This document shows, piece after piece, positions 27,842 through 37,371 of a stretch of DNA of 64,000 nucleotides. The stretch spans positions 530,928 through 594,927 of the forward strand of contig NZ_JAUCMW010000001.1 of NCBI RefSeq assembly GCF_030372765.1, in the 5' to 3' direction. Made by a program: the position numbers and the translations under genes. The stretch is from Labilibaculum sp. K2S. GTDB lineage: Bacteria; Bacteroidota; Bacteroidia; Bacteroidales; Marinifilaceae. Numbering within the stretch: position 1 is the stretch's first letter; each line of letters starts with the position of its first letter. The notes under the pieces were generated by a model that did not search any database, was not told where the DNA came from, and was given only the letters and a program-made list of their open reading frames with translations.

Positions 27842-30800
27842 ATGAAAAGACTGCTAAGCCTGCTTTTGATCTTGCTTCCCGCTTTTGGCTGGGCACAGGA
27901 AATGAAGCAGATTAAAGGAACAGTTTTCTCCGAAAGCGATGGAGATGTTCTAATTGGTGCTTCGGTTTACATTGATAAGTCAACCATTGGTGCCGAAACC
28001 AATATAAAAGGGATTATTGAGAACATTACATTAGGAACAATTACCGATTTTGATGGAAATTTCACATTGGAAGTTCCTAAAGAATTGAATACGATTGCCT
28101 GCAGCTTTTTGGGCTTCGAAACTCAAATGGTTGATATTACAGGAAAATCATTTATCACAATTAAACTTAGCAATTCAACAAGTGAATTGGGTGAGGTTGT
28201 TGTTACCGGCTATCAGAAAATCGAAAAACGCAAGCTGACTTCGGCAGTAGTAAAGGTAAATGCTGACAATATAAGACAAGCTGGTGTACCAAACGTTGAT
28301 CAGATGTTAAGTGGGCAAATCGCTGGTGTGACCAGTATTGTTCAGGGTGGGGCACCTGGGGCTCCGGCAAAAATCCGTATTCGTGGAACAGCTTCATTAA
28401 ACGGAACTCAAGATCCGTTGTGGGTTTTGGATGGAATTCCTTTGGAAGGAAACGAAGTTCCTGATTACAACGATAAGGACAATATCGATCAGTTGTACAA
28501 TTCTTCTGTTGGTGGTTTAAATCCTCAGGATATTGCTGATATTACAATACTAAAAGATGCTGCGGCTACTGCAATTTATGGTGCCCGTGCAGCAAATGGG
28601 GTAATTGTGATTACAACTAAAAAGGGTAAAGCCGGACAAATGAAAGTGAATTTGACGAGTAATACTTCTTTTATTTCACGACCTGATTTTGACAAGTTGA
28701 ATTTAATGAATTCGAATGAGAAGGTAGATTTGGAAATGGCTTTGGCCAGTCGTGCCGATTTAACTTATAACAGTCAGTATGGCAGTATTTCACAAATTTT
28801 GAATGCAAATAATGATTGGGACAATTACCAAACAGGTGGTGTTTCAGCAATTGCACCGGAATCATTAGCGGCTATAAATGCATTACGAAATGTTGATGCG
28901 AACTTGCAGGATGAATTGTATCAGAATGCAGTGAATCAAGATCATAGTTTGAGTGTTTCCGGTGGAAGTGATTTGGCAACTTACTATTTTTCCCTAGGTG
29001 CTCATACCGAAAAAGGAACAACTATCGGCACATCGCTTAATCGTTACAATGTAACTTTAAAAACCGATTTTAACTTACGTGATAATTTAAGATTAGGTGT
29101 TAGTTTATTTGCGAACGAACGCAAGAACAAAACATATTTGACAAGTTCGAATATGTTGACAAATCCAGCAAACTATGTGCGTTTGGCTAATCCATATTTG
29201 AAATTGCGCGATGAAGATAATAATTACGTTTATAATATTGACGAGGAAGGCTTGTATAACATTGCCTACATTCCTTTCAATATTTTAGAAGAAAGAGCAG
29301 GAACTCAGAACAAGTTAAAAGGACAAAGTGTGAATGCTATTTTAGATTTAGAATGGGATTTAAATTCTCATCTTAAATTTCGTACTCAATACGGCATTCA
29401 GATAGACAAAACAAATACTAAAAAAGAAGCGGAAGAGGAGACTTTCTTTGCCAGAAAAGAGCGTCACAAGAGTCGCTATTTTGAAGGAGGAAAACCATTC
29501 TATTTCATTCCTGAAGGTGGAGTTATTCAAAATTGGGAAGCGGATAACAGTTCTTATAATTGGAAAAATATTATAGAGTACAATCAACTTTTTAATGAAA
29601 AACATGAAGTTGAATTGATGGTTGGTAATGAATTACGCCAAAATGAATTTACTCAGGTTTATTCTATCGCTTATGGATGGAATTCGGAGAGAATGACTTC
29701 CAAACCAGTTATTTTTAGAGATGAAGCTGATGCAAAATCATTTCCATTATTCACTAAAGCATATAGAAAAAACCGCTATGCTTCCTTTTTTGGAACAGCT
29801 TCGTATACTTACGACAGACGTTACACTTTTTTTGGGAGCATTCGTTTCGATGGTTCAGATTTGTTTGGTGTTGATCCGAAATACAGATATTTGCCATTGT
29901 ACGCTTTAAGTGGAGCTTGGAATGCCAGCGAGGAGAGTTTTTTAACTGATATTGATTGGCTGAGTCAATTGAAATTTCGTGCATCTTATGGACTGCAGGG
30001 AAACATAGATAAAGATAGTTCACCTTATATTATTGGTATACCTACCACAGTTTCCAATCTTCCGGGAACTAACGAAGATGGTATTGATGTTAGTGGTTTG
30101 CCAAATGATAAATTGCGTTGGGAAAAAACATCTACCTACAATATTGGTACTGATCTGTCTTTATTTCGTCATGCTATTCGTATGAGTTTTGACTATTACG
30201 AAAGAAAAGGAACGGATTTGATAGGGACTCAGAATCTTCCGCATGAAACCGGTTTTAGTGAGATGTTGGTAAACTGGGCTGAAATGACGAATAAGGGTTG
30301 GGAATTGAGCATTGCTACCCGTAATATTAAGACTGAAAATTTCGAATGGAATACAAACTTTAATATTGCTCACAACGAGAACAAAGTACTAAAAGAAAAA
30401 ATTTCGGCAAATCAGTTTTTACCATCCCGCGAAGGATACTCGGCTAATTCAGTTTGGGTAATTAAAACAAAGGGCTTTGATGAGAACGGATATCCTTTGT
30501 TCGATAAGGATGGAACTGCTGTAACAGGAAAAGAGTTTTTCGATCTATACGATCAATATGCTGATTTATGGCCAGGCAATTATGCGGGTTCAAATTTAGC
30601 AACTGAGCAAGTGCGGGAGCTTTTCACATATGCTGGTGATGCAGATCCTAAATATTCCGGTGGTATTATCAATACATTCAAGTATAAAAATATTGATTTG
30701 GCTGTCTCTGCGAATTTTAACCTGGGTATGAATATTTTGGCGCAGCCGGATTACAGCATGACTGAGTATAACAGAGGTAGAAATACATCACGTAAATTAT

Positions 30801-31168
30801 TGGATGTAATTAATGGAACCAATAAAAACCTGCCAAATTTATTAGGTTCCACTTCAGCTGATGGTGCCTATTGGATGGAAAAACAGTGGTACGATAACAT
30901 TGATAATGCAGGAACATACCGTCATTTGGATACTTGGTTGAAAAAGGTAAACTACATGAGAATCAGTAGTATTCGTTTGGGTTACACCTTACCAAATGCA
31001 ATGTTAAAGCGCATCAGATTATCTAACGTAAGATTTAGTTTAGAAGCCCGAAATCCATTTGTTATTTCAAATGGGTACGATGGCTATTTTGATCCGGAAT
31101 CATATGGTAATATTTACGCTCAGCCACAGCAAAAATCTTATACTTTAGGTGTTAATTTAACTTTCTAA
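27842..31168 (+). CDS. SusC/RagA family TonB-linked outer membrane protein
   Basis: 1108 aa. Signal peptide 1-18 (MKRLLSLLLILLPAFGWA), then a carboxypeptidase-D-regulatory-like domain (about 22-112), then the plug with the SusC signatures LWVLDGIPLEG and DAAATAIYGARAANGVIVITTKKGK, then a 22-strand-type barrel ending in an aromatic residue (GVNLTF). The CarboxypepD-like domain has about 15-20 extra residues before GTITDFDGNF compared with the common form. It forms a pedestal-bin importer with the SusD protein that follows directly. The adjacent secreted protease favours peptides rather than glycans as substrate, as in RagAB. Confidence 0.95.
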   Translation: MKRLLSLLLILLPAFGWAQEMKQIKGTVFSESDGDVLIGASVYIDKSTIGAETNIKGIIENITLGTITDFDGNFTLEVPKELNTIACSFLGFETQMVDITGKSFITIKLSNSTSELGEVVVTGYQKIEKRKLTSAVVKVNADNIRQAGVPNVDQMLSGQIAGVTSIVQGGAPGAPAKIRIRGTASLNGTQDPLWVLDGIPLEGNEVPDYNDKDNIDQLYNSSVGGLNPQDIADITILKDAAATAIYGARAANGVIVITTKKGKAGQMKVNLTSNTSFISRPDFDKLNLMNSNEKVDLEMALASRADLTYNSQYGSISQILNANNDWDNYQTGGVSAIAPESLAAINALRNVDANLQDELYQNAVNQDHSLSVSGGSDLATYYFSLGAHTEKGTTIGTSLNRYNVTLKTDFNLRDNLRLGVSLFANERKNKTYLTSSNMLTNPANYVRLANPYLKLRDEDNNYVYNIDEEGLYNIAYIPFNILEERAGTQNKLKGQSVNAILDLEWDLNSHLKFRTQYGIQIDKTNTKKEAEEETFFARKERHKSRYFEGGKPFYFIPEGGVIQNWEADNSSYNWKNIIEYNQLFNEKHEVELMVGNELRQNEFTQVYSIAYGWNSERMTSKPVIFRDEADAKSFPLFTKAYRKNRYASFFGTASYTYDRRYTFFGSIRFDGSDLFGVDPKYRYLPLYALSGAWNASEESFLTDIDWLSQLKFRASYGLQGNIDKDSSPYIIGIPTTVSNLPGTNEDGIDVSGLPNDKLRWEKTSTYNIGTDLSLFRHAIRMSFDYYERKGTDLIGTQNLPHETGFSEMLVNWAEMTNKGWELSIATRNIKTENFEWNTNFNIAHNENKVLKEKISANQFLPSREGYSANSVWVIKTKGFDENGYPLFDKDGTAVTGKEFFDLYDQYADLWPGNYAGSNLATEQVRELFTYAGDADPKYSGGIINTFKYKNIDLAVSANFNLGMNILAQPDYSMTEYNRGRNTSRKLLDVINGTNKNLPNLLGSTSADGAYWMEKQWYDNIDNAGTYRHLDTWLKKVNYMRISSIRLGYTLPNAMLKRIRLSNVRFSLEARNPFVISNGYDGYFDPESYGNIYAQPQQKSYTLGVNLTF

Positions 31169-31179
31169 TGACTTACACA

Positions 31180-32514
31180 ATGAAAAAAATAAATATATAC
31201 ATTTCGCTGTTGTTGGCAGTAGTAAGCTTTTCTGCCTGCGACAATTATTTGGATGTAAAGCCAAAAGACCGGTTGATTCCAACGACAACAGATGATTTCC
31301 GGGCCTTACTGACAAGCGCATATGATGGTGTTCCTGATGATAAAGAAAGAATTGCTTTCAGAACTGATGAATTAAAATTGGACAATAATGCTTGGGATTT
31401 AACGCAAGTGCAGGATATCTATTTGTGGAATGATGTCAATCAATCATCGAACACATTGGGTTTTTCATGGCAGCAATATTACAAAGTGATCATGTATGCC
31501 AATCACATTATAGATGCTGGTGCTGATGCAACAGAAGGAAGTTCTGAAGAAATTGATCAAATTGTTGGAGAAGCATACTTATTGAGAGCTTTAATGCATT
31601 TTAACCTGGTAAATCTTTATGGTTTGCCTTACAATTCAGCCACTGCAAATACCGGTAAAGGCGTGCCTCTTTCATTAAAAATTGATACGGAAGCCGAATA
31701 TTTTGCCAGTAGTACGGGTGAGGTTTATACACAAATAGCATCTGATATTACAGATGGAATAGCGAAGTTGAATATAGAAACTTACGAAACAGGATTGAAT
31801 TATCGCTTTAGTATGTTGGCTGCTTTGGCATTTCAATCAAGGGTATATTTGTATATGAAAGATTTTGAAAATGCAAGAAAAACAGCATTGGAGGTTGTAA
31901 AGCTTAAAGCTGATCTGCAGGATTTAGTTGCCGATAATTCTCTTTCTGCGCACAAATACAATTCTGTTGAGAGCATTTTGGCTTTAGAGGAAGTATTCTC
32001 TTCTGAAGTTGGAGGTTCATCTTTTGTTTCTGATAAATTACTTGGAATGTACGATCAGGATAATGACCTGCGTTTTTCCCTGTATTTTAACGATGAAGGA
32101 AATGGAGAATTCAGCATTGATAAAGGAACTGATACAGCTTCAAAATGCAGTTTCAGAACCTCTGAAATGTACCTGACAATTGCCGAATGTGCTGCACAGA
32201 CTGATGATTTGGATCAAGCGCGTACCTATCTAAATCAATTGAAAGCAAAACGTTTACTTGCTGATTTTTACAATACAGAAGTAACTCGTATTGCTGGATT
32301 AAACAAAGCAGAATTAATCGCTGAAATTGCCAATGAACGCTTTAGAGAGTTTGCTTTTGAAGGACACCGTTGGTTCGATTTACGAAGAACAACTCAAGAG
32401 CCAATTGATCATGCCTACAAAACAGAATCAGCGACTCTGAATCAGGGCGATCCCCGTTATACGCTCCGTTATCCGGATGAAGCCATAAACAACAATCCAA
32501 ATTTGAGTAATTAG
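31180..32514 (+). CDS. RagB/SusD family nutrient-binding lipoprotein
   Basis: Surface lipoprotein lid of the SusC channel. With the ATG at 31180 the signal is MKKINIYISLLLAVVSFSAC with the lipidated Cys at position 20. An ATG at 31168 overlaps the susC stop (TAATG) and would add four residues, so translational coupling is likely. The N-terminal SusD pattern CDNYLDVKPKDRLIPTTTDD is present, then TPR-like helices (AEAYLLRALMHFNLVNLYG) and the C-terminal ERFREFAFEGHRWFDLRR signature. About 445 aa is short for SusD (500-600), in line with RagB-type peptide binders. Confidence 0.93.
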   Translation: MKKINIYISLLLAVVSFSACDNYLDVKPKDRLIPTTTDDFRALLTSAYDGVPDDKERIAFRTDELKLDNNAWDLTQVQDIYLWNDVNQSSNTLGFSWQQYYKVIMYANHIIDAGADATEGSSEEIDQIVGEAYLLRALMHFNLVNLYGLPYNSATANTGKGVPLSLKIDTEAEYFASSTGEVYTQIASDITDGIAKLNIETYETGLNYRFSMLAALAFQSRVYLYMKDFENARKTALEVVKLKADLQDLVADNSLSAHKYNSVESILALEEVFSSEVGGSSFVSDKLLGMYDQDNDLRFSLYFNDEGNGEFSIDKGTDTASKCSFRTSEMYLTIAECAAQTDDLDQARTYLNQLKAKRLLADFYNTEVTRIAGLNKAELIAEIANERFREFAFEGHRWFDLRRTTQEPIDHAYKTESATLNQGDPRYTLRYPDEAINNNPNLSN

Positions 32515-32543
32515 GTTAATTAGCATATCAATAAATTGAAATT

Positions 32544-32578
32544 AGGGGTTTTCCATTACGGATTGCCCCTTTTCTTTT
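32544..32578 (+). terminator. Weak terminator after susD-like gene
   Basis: AGGGG..TCC and GGA..CCCCT arms with an internal mismatch, then a T-rich run. The LytTR gene begins 32 bp later, so it may be a partial stop. Confidence 0.45.
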
Positions 32579-32609
32579 GTAATTTGGCAGGGGTAAAAAC
32601 AGGACAGAA

Positions 32610-33380
32610 ATGATTAGAATAGCTATTGTTGAGGATGAACATTTGGCAGCACGCGAACTGGAAAAAATACTGCTGACCATACGTCCGGATAAAATTGAAA
32701 TTAAAGCACATTTGGAAAATGTTGAGCAGGCCGTACAATATTTGTCCGGGCATAAGCTTGATTTGATTTTTATGGACATACACCTTGGTGATGGCAATAG
32801 TTTTGAGATCTTCGATCGGTTGGAAATTACCACACCTGTTATTTTTACCACAGCCTACGATCAATATGCCATACAAGCCTTTAAACAGTGCAGTGTTGAT
32901 TATTTACTAAAGCCAATGGACTCTGAAGATGTGGAAGCAGCCATCACAAAGTTCGAGACAATGTTTCAGGAGAAAGAATCTCTTGATTTTAGTGCTCTTC
33001 AGAAATCTTTAAACAGCTTAATGACTGGTGATCAATATCAGGAACGGTTCATGGTGAGTCGGGGCGACAGACTCAGTTCATTAGAGGTAGAGAAAGTGGC
33101 CTACTTTATGGCAGACGGCAAGGCGCTTTATCTATTTGGATTTGACGGGAATCGTTATCTTTTCGACGGTACTCTGACATCTTTGGAGAGCAAGCTTAAT
33201 CCAAAACATTTTTTCCGGATTAACCGCAAATTTATGGTCAGCTATCAGGCCATTGAAGATATGCACTACTATTCAAAAAACAGAATAAAATTAAATCTCA
33301 AACCCAATCACCCGGAATGTATTGATGCCGTTGTTAGTCAGGATCGGTGTACTGAGTTCAAGAAATGGTTAAATCAGTAA
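32610..33380 (+). CDS. LytTR-family response regulator
   Basis: 256 aa. Receiver domain with acidic pocket (VEDEH), phospho-acceptor D56 in LIFMDIHLGDG, conserved Thr (FTTAYD) and Lys in YLLKPMD. A linker follows, then a C-terminal LytTR DNA-binding domain (about 150-255) with the pattern FMVSRGDRLSSLEVEKVAYFMADGK...FFRINRKFMVSYQAI. It is the natural partner of the LytS-type kinase at 22859, from which it is separated by the protease and SusCD genes. Confidence 0.93.
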   Translation: MIRIAIVEDEHLAARELEKILLTIRPDKIEIKAHLENVEQAVQYLSGHKLDLIFMDIHLGDGNSFEIFDRLEITTPVIFTTAYDQYAIQAFKQCSVDYLLKPMDSEDVEAAITKFETMFQEKESLDFSALQKSLNSLMTGDQYQERFMVSRGDRLSSLEVEKVAYFMADGKALYLFGFDGNRYLFDGTLTSLESKLNPKHFFRINRKFMVSYQAIEDMHYYSKNRIKLNLKPNHPECIDAVVSQDRCTEFKKWLNQ

Positions 33381-33522
33381 ACTTAGAACATAAGGTCTGC
33401 TAAAAAGTGTGAATTATTTAACACAGAGTCATAATTATAGTATTATTTTTGCCTAAATGTGATTTCATCTCGTATTATTGCATAATTAAAATTTATTGAT
33501 AATTATAAAATAATTTCGTGTC

Positions 33523-34383
33523 ATGAAGAACTGTGTTCTTGTATCCTTTTGTATTCTTATTTCGTTTTGTTCCGCTTCTTGTTCCAGTGATGATAGTTTA
33601 TCCAAGGCGGATTACTATAATCTTTCAAATTTACCCATAGATACCGGCGGAACTCATTCCAGTCACATATTGGCAGAAGCGAATGCTCCCTATGGTTACT
33701 ATGCATATCAACCCGCAGGATACGATGATGATAAGGATTCAATGTATCCCTTACTGATTTTCCTGCATGGATCCGGTGAAAAAGGCAACAGCGCCAAACA
33801 TCCCGAATATTTGGAACGGATTCTTGTTAACGGGCTTCCAAAAATGATTGAAAATGGAAGTTGGTCACCTAAATATCCTATGTTGGTTATTTCTCCGCAA
33901 TGTCATGACGATGGCTGGCAGGCCGACAAAATAAAGCGCTTTGTTGAATTCATTATAGAGAAATACAAAGTGAATGAACGCAGAATATACATGACCGGTA
34001 TAAGCATGGGCGGATTTGGATGTTTCAGTTATGTAGGAACATATGGCGATGAATCTCATGTAACTGCTTTTGTGCCTATTTGTGGTGGTGGAAATACAGC
34101 ACAGGCAGAAAATTTTAAAAACATTCCGGTTTGGGCATTTCACGGAGAAAGTGATGCAACTGTTGCACCTTCCAAATCAAAAAGCATGATTGAGGCAATA
34201 AACAGCATCAATCCGACAGAAAAAGCCAAAATTACATTGTACCCTGATGTTGCACATGACTCTTGGACGTATACGTACGAAGGAACAGGAATGGGAAAAG
34301 AAAATGCTGCCTACGATGCATTTAATTCAGATATTTATACTTGGATGCTGGCGCATGAGAAAAAAGATGCAGCAGGGAATTAG
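33523..34383 (+). CDS. Lipoprotein esterase / peptidase (alpha/beta hydrolase)
   Basis: 286 aa. Signal peptide with a lipidation site at about C20 (SFCSASC, then SSDD, the export-type acidic tail). The alpha/beta-hydrolase core shows the oxyanion strand IFLHGSGEKG, nucleophile S161 in GISMGGFG, Asp D211 in HGESDATV and His H245 in DVAHDSW. It resembles the feruloyl-esterase/PHB-depolymerase-like and prolyl-oligopeptidase-like 'phospholipase/carboxylesterase' group. The substrate cannot be told. It lies behind the LytTR gene and ends in a strong terminator. It is plausibly part of the same nutrient locus. Confidence 0.85.
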   Translation: MKNCVLVSFCILISFCSASCSSDDSLSKADYYNLSNLPIDTGGTHSSHILAEANAPYGYYAYQPAGYDDDKDSMYPLLIFLHGSGEKGNSAKHPEYLERILVNGLPKMIENGSWSPKYPMLVISPQCHDDGWQADKIKRFVEFIIEKYKVNERRIYMTGISMGGFGCFSYVGTYGDESHVTAFVPICGGGNTAQAENFKNIPVWAFHGESDATVAPSKSKSMIEAINSINPTEKAKITLYPDVAHDSWTYTYEGTGMGKENAAYDAFNSDIYTWMLAHEKKDAAGN

Positions 34384-34403
34384 ATAATTATTTGAGCAAA
34401 AAG

Positions 34404-34441
34404 AAAGCCATTATTCAAGTTTAGAATAATGGCTTTTTTTG
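34404..34441 (+). terminator. Strong rho-independent terminator
   Basis: AAGCCATTATTC (34405-34416) pairs perfectly with GAATAATGGCTT (34424-34435), then TTTTTT. Confidence 0.9.
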
Positions 34442-34452
34442 TTGATGATATT

Positions 34453-34619
34453 TAATACCAAATTAACATCAAAACATGCCTTATAAAATGTTTCTTTTCA
34501 GCTATATCTTCGTTAAAAAAGATGCATCGTAACATGGCTATGCTTTACTTTTTTGCCTCGATACAGCTAAAAATTAATTCATTTTAATTAAAGTCTATTT
34601 TGAAATTAAATTGGTATTA
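34453..34619. mobile_element. MITE-like non-coding element
   Basis: 167 bp bounded by terminal inverted repeats: TAATACCAAATTAA at the left and the inverse TAATACCAATTTAA at the right (13 of 14 match). No coding frame. The right end stops at the last base before the stop codon of the flavodoxin gene. A family of non-autonomous elements is inferred; only one copy is in this window. Confidence 0.5.
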
Positions 34620-35255
34620 CTATCGAATAAAGTTGGTGTATATTTTTTTCTCTTGCACAGGAGCTTCTACCTTGTCTTTTCCTTGTTCGATTAATTGCAA
34701 TAGATAAGCCATGTTTTTACCCAAAACTCTCATAATCTGCATCCCTTCTTCATCTTGTAAAACTTGCCCTGGGGTGGTTCCGTGAATCACATTCCAATAG
34801 TTCGAAGTAGGAATCATCATCTCAGAATAAGTAAGGTAATTATTCAATTCGTTAAAGGTTGGAATGCCTCCCGAGCGACGAACCGCAACAACCGAAGCGC
34901 CTGCTTTGTGGCGAACTAAGTTCCCGTTTGCACCGCTTACATAGAACGCACGGTCTAAAAACGATTTCATATTTGCTCCCAAAGATGCATAATGAACAGG
35001 TGAGCCAAGCAGAATGCCATCTGCTTCCTTCATTTTTTGAATCCAAATGTTTACATCATCTCCTTTAATTACACACTTTTCATCTTTGTTTTTGGCACAT
35101 TGACCGCAGGCGATACAACCTTTTACTCCTTTATTTCCAACATGTACGATCTCAGTTTCAATACCTTGCATTTCCAACTGCTCTGTTACTAATTTAAGGG
35201 CATGGTAAGTGTTTCCTTCTTTTTTCGGACTTCCGTTAAATGCGACTACCTTCAT
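34620..35255 (-). CDS. Flavodoxin-fold NAD(P)H-dependent oxidoreductase (iron-sulfur flavoprotein-like)
   Basis: 211 aa. The N-terminal FMN loop VAFNGSPKKEGNTYHAL and the PVHYASLGANMKSFLDR flavin segment mark the NADPH-dependent FMN reductase/flavodoxin_2 group. A Cys cluster, CIACGQCAKNKDEKC, near residue 50 fits the compact Fe-S motif of archaeal-type iron-sulfur flavoproteins. Probable role in electron transfer or quinone/oxygen detoxification in anaerobes. It is encoded 254 bp before the ferredoxin-nitroreductase, on the same strand. Confidence 0.85.
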   Translation of the reverse strand: MKVVAFNGSPKKEGNTYHALKLVTEQLEMQGIETEIVHVGNKGVKGCIACGQCAKNKDEKCVIKGDDVNIWIQKMKEADGILLGSPVHYASLGANMKSFLDRAFYVSGANGNLVRHKAGASVVAVRRSGGIPTFNELNNYLTYSEMMIPTSNYWNVIHGTTPGQVLQDEEGMQIMRVLGKNMAYLLQLIEQGKDKVEAPVQEKKIYTNFIR

Positions 35256-35509
35256 ATGATTATAATTTTAAGATTTTGCCATATGGAACTTACCATGCTG
35301 AGATAATCATCTCCCTGTATGTTAAAATCACTTTGGCATGGACGTTTCATTTTTTGAGTTTTATTGTTTTTATGATTTCAGATTCGTGTAAAATTGATTG
35401 GTTCACACCAATTGAAAGTGTAAAATTAAGCAGGAACTGAATACAATTGTTTTAATAAAATGTTAATAGAATAAATCTATTGTAAGTATCTCTGAGGAAT
35501 ACAGGCTTC

Positions 35510-36349
35510 TTATTTTTCAAGCTTTATCCGGTTCACTTTTAAGCCTTCCGATTGAATTCCCCGGGCATATTTTACCGCAGATTTGCCGAATATTATTACA
35601 TAACCAATCGTATGATCTTCTGGAATGCCAATCAGAGTGCGTAATTCAGGATCTATATCATCAATGGCCCATTTTATCATTCCGTTCCAAAGCGTTCCTA
35701 TTCCGTGCGAATTAGCCATTATTTCAAAATAACTCAGTGTAATCAGACAATCAGCCATTGGCGAAGCATCAACAGATGGGGCAGAAGCAATAATCAAGTG
35801 TGGAGCATCCCTAAAAATCACATCTACACCTTTGGTTTCCCATAATTTTTGATAAGACAGCAGGAATTGAAACCGTTTTTCCAGCGTTCCTGATTCTTTG
35901 GCATTTTTCAGTGAATCGTACACTTTTAATCGGAATAAGTCCAAATCCTCTTTGTTGTCAATTAACGATAGTAAAACAGCATTGTTGTTATGTCCTGTTG
36001 GTGCATGCGCAGCCGTTTCAATCAGTTCCTGAATTAATTCTTTGTCAATATTCTCCTTTTTGTATTTTCGGATCGAGCGTCTTGTTTTTATCAATCTGCT
36101 GATTGCTTCAGGCTTTGGCATTTCACCTTTTACCGAAACACTGTCTGCTGGGTTTTTTCCAAATATTGAAAGTGCTGCCGTAGGACAAATGGCTAAACAA
36201 TGTTGGCATTTCAAACAATTCTTCTCCTTTTCTTTTCGGATGACAGGCTTTGGATTCAATTCTATAATTCCAACCGGACAATCCTGTGCACAAAGACCAC
36301 ACTCAATACATTTATCTTCCTCTATCTTAAAATCCAACATTGTTTGCAA
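35510..36349 (-). CDS. Nitroreductase with N-terminal two-cluster ferredoxin domain
   Basis: 279 aa. Two [4Fe-4S] motifs: C14, C17, C20, C24 and C45, C48, C51, C55. A nitroreductase FMN domain follows (about 85-270; SIRKYKKENIDKELIQELIE, APTGHNNNAV, GIGTLWNG). This fused architecture is common in anaerobic Bacteroidota and clostridia. The ferredoxin part can feed electrons to the flavin. The natural substrate is unknown. Confidence 0.92.
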   Translation of the reverse strand: MQTMLDFKIEEDKCIECGLCAQDCPVGIIELNPKPVIRKEKEKNCLKCQHCLAICPTAALSIFGKNPADSVSVKGEMPKPEAISRLIKTRRSIRKYKKENIDKELIQELIETAAHAPTGHNNNAVLLSLIDNKEDLDLFRLKVYDSLKNAKESGTLEKRFQFLLSYQKLWETKGVDVIFRDAPHLIIASAPSVDASPMADCLITLSYFEIMANSHGIGTLWNGMIKWAIDDIDPELRTLIGIPEDHTIGYVIIFGKSAVKYARGIQSEGLKVNRIKLEK

Positions 36350-36437
36350 GCTTATTATTAGTCAGCAAAGATAATTTTTCCATAGAATTAATCCGTAAAA
36401 GATTCAATGGGGAAGTGCCTGTTCCGGTTTTTTAGTT

Positions 36438-36445
36438 TACATTTG
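36438..36445 (+). promoter_or_regulatory. -7 element of the thiamine operon
   Basis: TACATTTG matches TAnnTTTG and lies about 10 bp before the riboswitch, so the aptamer is at the extreme 5' end of the transcript. No clear -33 TTTG is seen. Confidence 0.55.
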
Positions 36446-36454
36446 CATCTATAT

Positions 36455-36530
36455 AAACTAGGGGTGCCTAACTTTAAGGCTGAGATCATACCCTTTACCT
36501 GATCAGGATAATGCCTGCGTAGGAAAGTAA
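36455..36530 (+). ncRNA. TPP riboswitch (THI element)
   Basis: It contains the conserved aptamer blocks ACTAGGGGTGCC, GGCTGAGATCATACCCTTT, ACCTGATCAGGATAATGCC and TGCGTAGGAAAGT. It lies 70 bp before thi4 and should repress the four-gene thiamine operon when thiamine pyrophosphate is abundant. No strong terminator hairpin is obvious before the ATG, so control may act at translation initiation. Confidence 0.96.
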
Positions 36531-36599
36531 AGAAAAGTCTGCTTTTTTGGAGTAGGACCGCCCCTGTTTATTAATGATATACACTTAATAAACAATAAA

Positions 36600-37370
36600 A
36601 TGGAGCAAATTGTATCTGCAGGAATCGTCGATTCCTATTTTAAAAAACTCAAAGAAAATTTATCGGTTGATGTGGCCATTGTCGGAGGTGGACCTTCAGG
36701 ATTAGTCGCATCCTATTATCTCGCAAAGAAAGGTTTTAAAGTTGCTTTGTACGAAAGTAAACTGGCTCCTGGCGGAGGAATGTGGGGCGGTGCCATGATG
36801 TTTAATGAAATAATAGTTCAGAAAGATGCACTGCACATTCTCGACGAATTAAATATTTCCTACACGAACTATCAGGGAGATTATTACACGCTTGATTCTG
36901 TGCATGCAACCTCTGCATTAATATACCACGCTACGCAGGCAGGAGTAAAAATCTTCAACTGTTCTTCTATTGAAGATGTTGTTTTTCAGAACGACAGGGT
37001 ATGTGGTGTTGTTCTAAACTGGGCTTCGGTTCGCCGGGAAAAAATGCATGTCGATCCTTTGGTGATCATGGCAAAAGCTGTGGTAGATGGCACGGGTCAC
37101 GATTGTGACATTGTTCGCACCTTGGAACGTAAAAATGACGTGAAGCTAAATACAAAAACAGGTAAAGTGATGGGGGAATACTCTTTGTCGATAGATGAAG
37201 CTGAGCGAACAACTGTAGAAAATACCAAAGAAGTATACCCTGGATTGTATGTGTCGGGCATGGCATCGAATGGTGTTAGCGGTGGTTTTCGAATGGGACC
37301 TATCTTTGGAGGAATGCTTCTTTCCGGTGAAAAATTAGCGGGTTTAATTGCTGAAAACCTAAGTAAATAA
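36600..37370 (+). CDS. thi4: Thiamine thiazole synthase Thi4, sulfide-dependent type
   Basis: 256-aa FAD/NAD-binding enzyme that builds the thiazole moiety from NAD and glycine. Dinucleotide loop GGGPSG (29-34), GGGMWGGAMM, DGTGHD and MGPIFGGMLLSG are diagnostic. At the position of the sulfur-donating Cys205 of yeast Thi4 (CMDP) this protein has H150 (HVDP), as in archaeal Thi4. It should therefore take sulfur from free sulfide catalytically instead of sacrificing its own cysteine, fitting an anoxic sulfidic habitat. It replaces the bacterial ThiG/ThiH/ThiS/ThiF route, none of which is in the operon. Confidence 0.93.
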   Translation: MEQIVSAGIVDSYFKKLKENLSVDVAIVGGGPSGLVASYYLAKKGFKVALYESKLAPGGGMWGGAMMFNEIIVQKDALHILDELNISYTNYQGDYYTLDSVHATSALIYHATQAGVKIFNCSSIEDVVFQNDRVCGVVLNWASVRREKMHVDPLVIMAKAVVDGTGHDCDIVRTLERKNDVKLNTKTGKVMGEYSLSIDEAERTTVENTKEVYPGLYVSGMASNGVSGGFRMGPIFGGMLLSGEKLAGLIAENLSK

Positions 37371-37371
37371 G

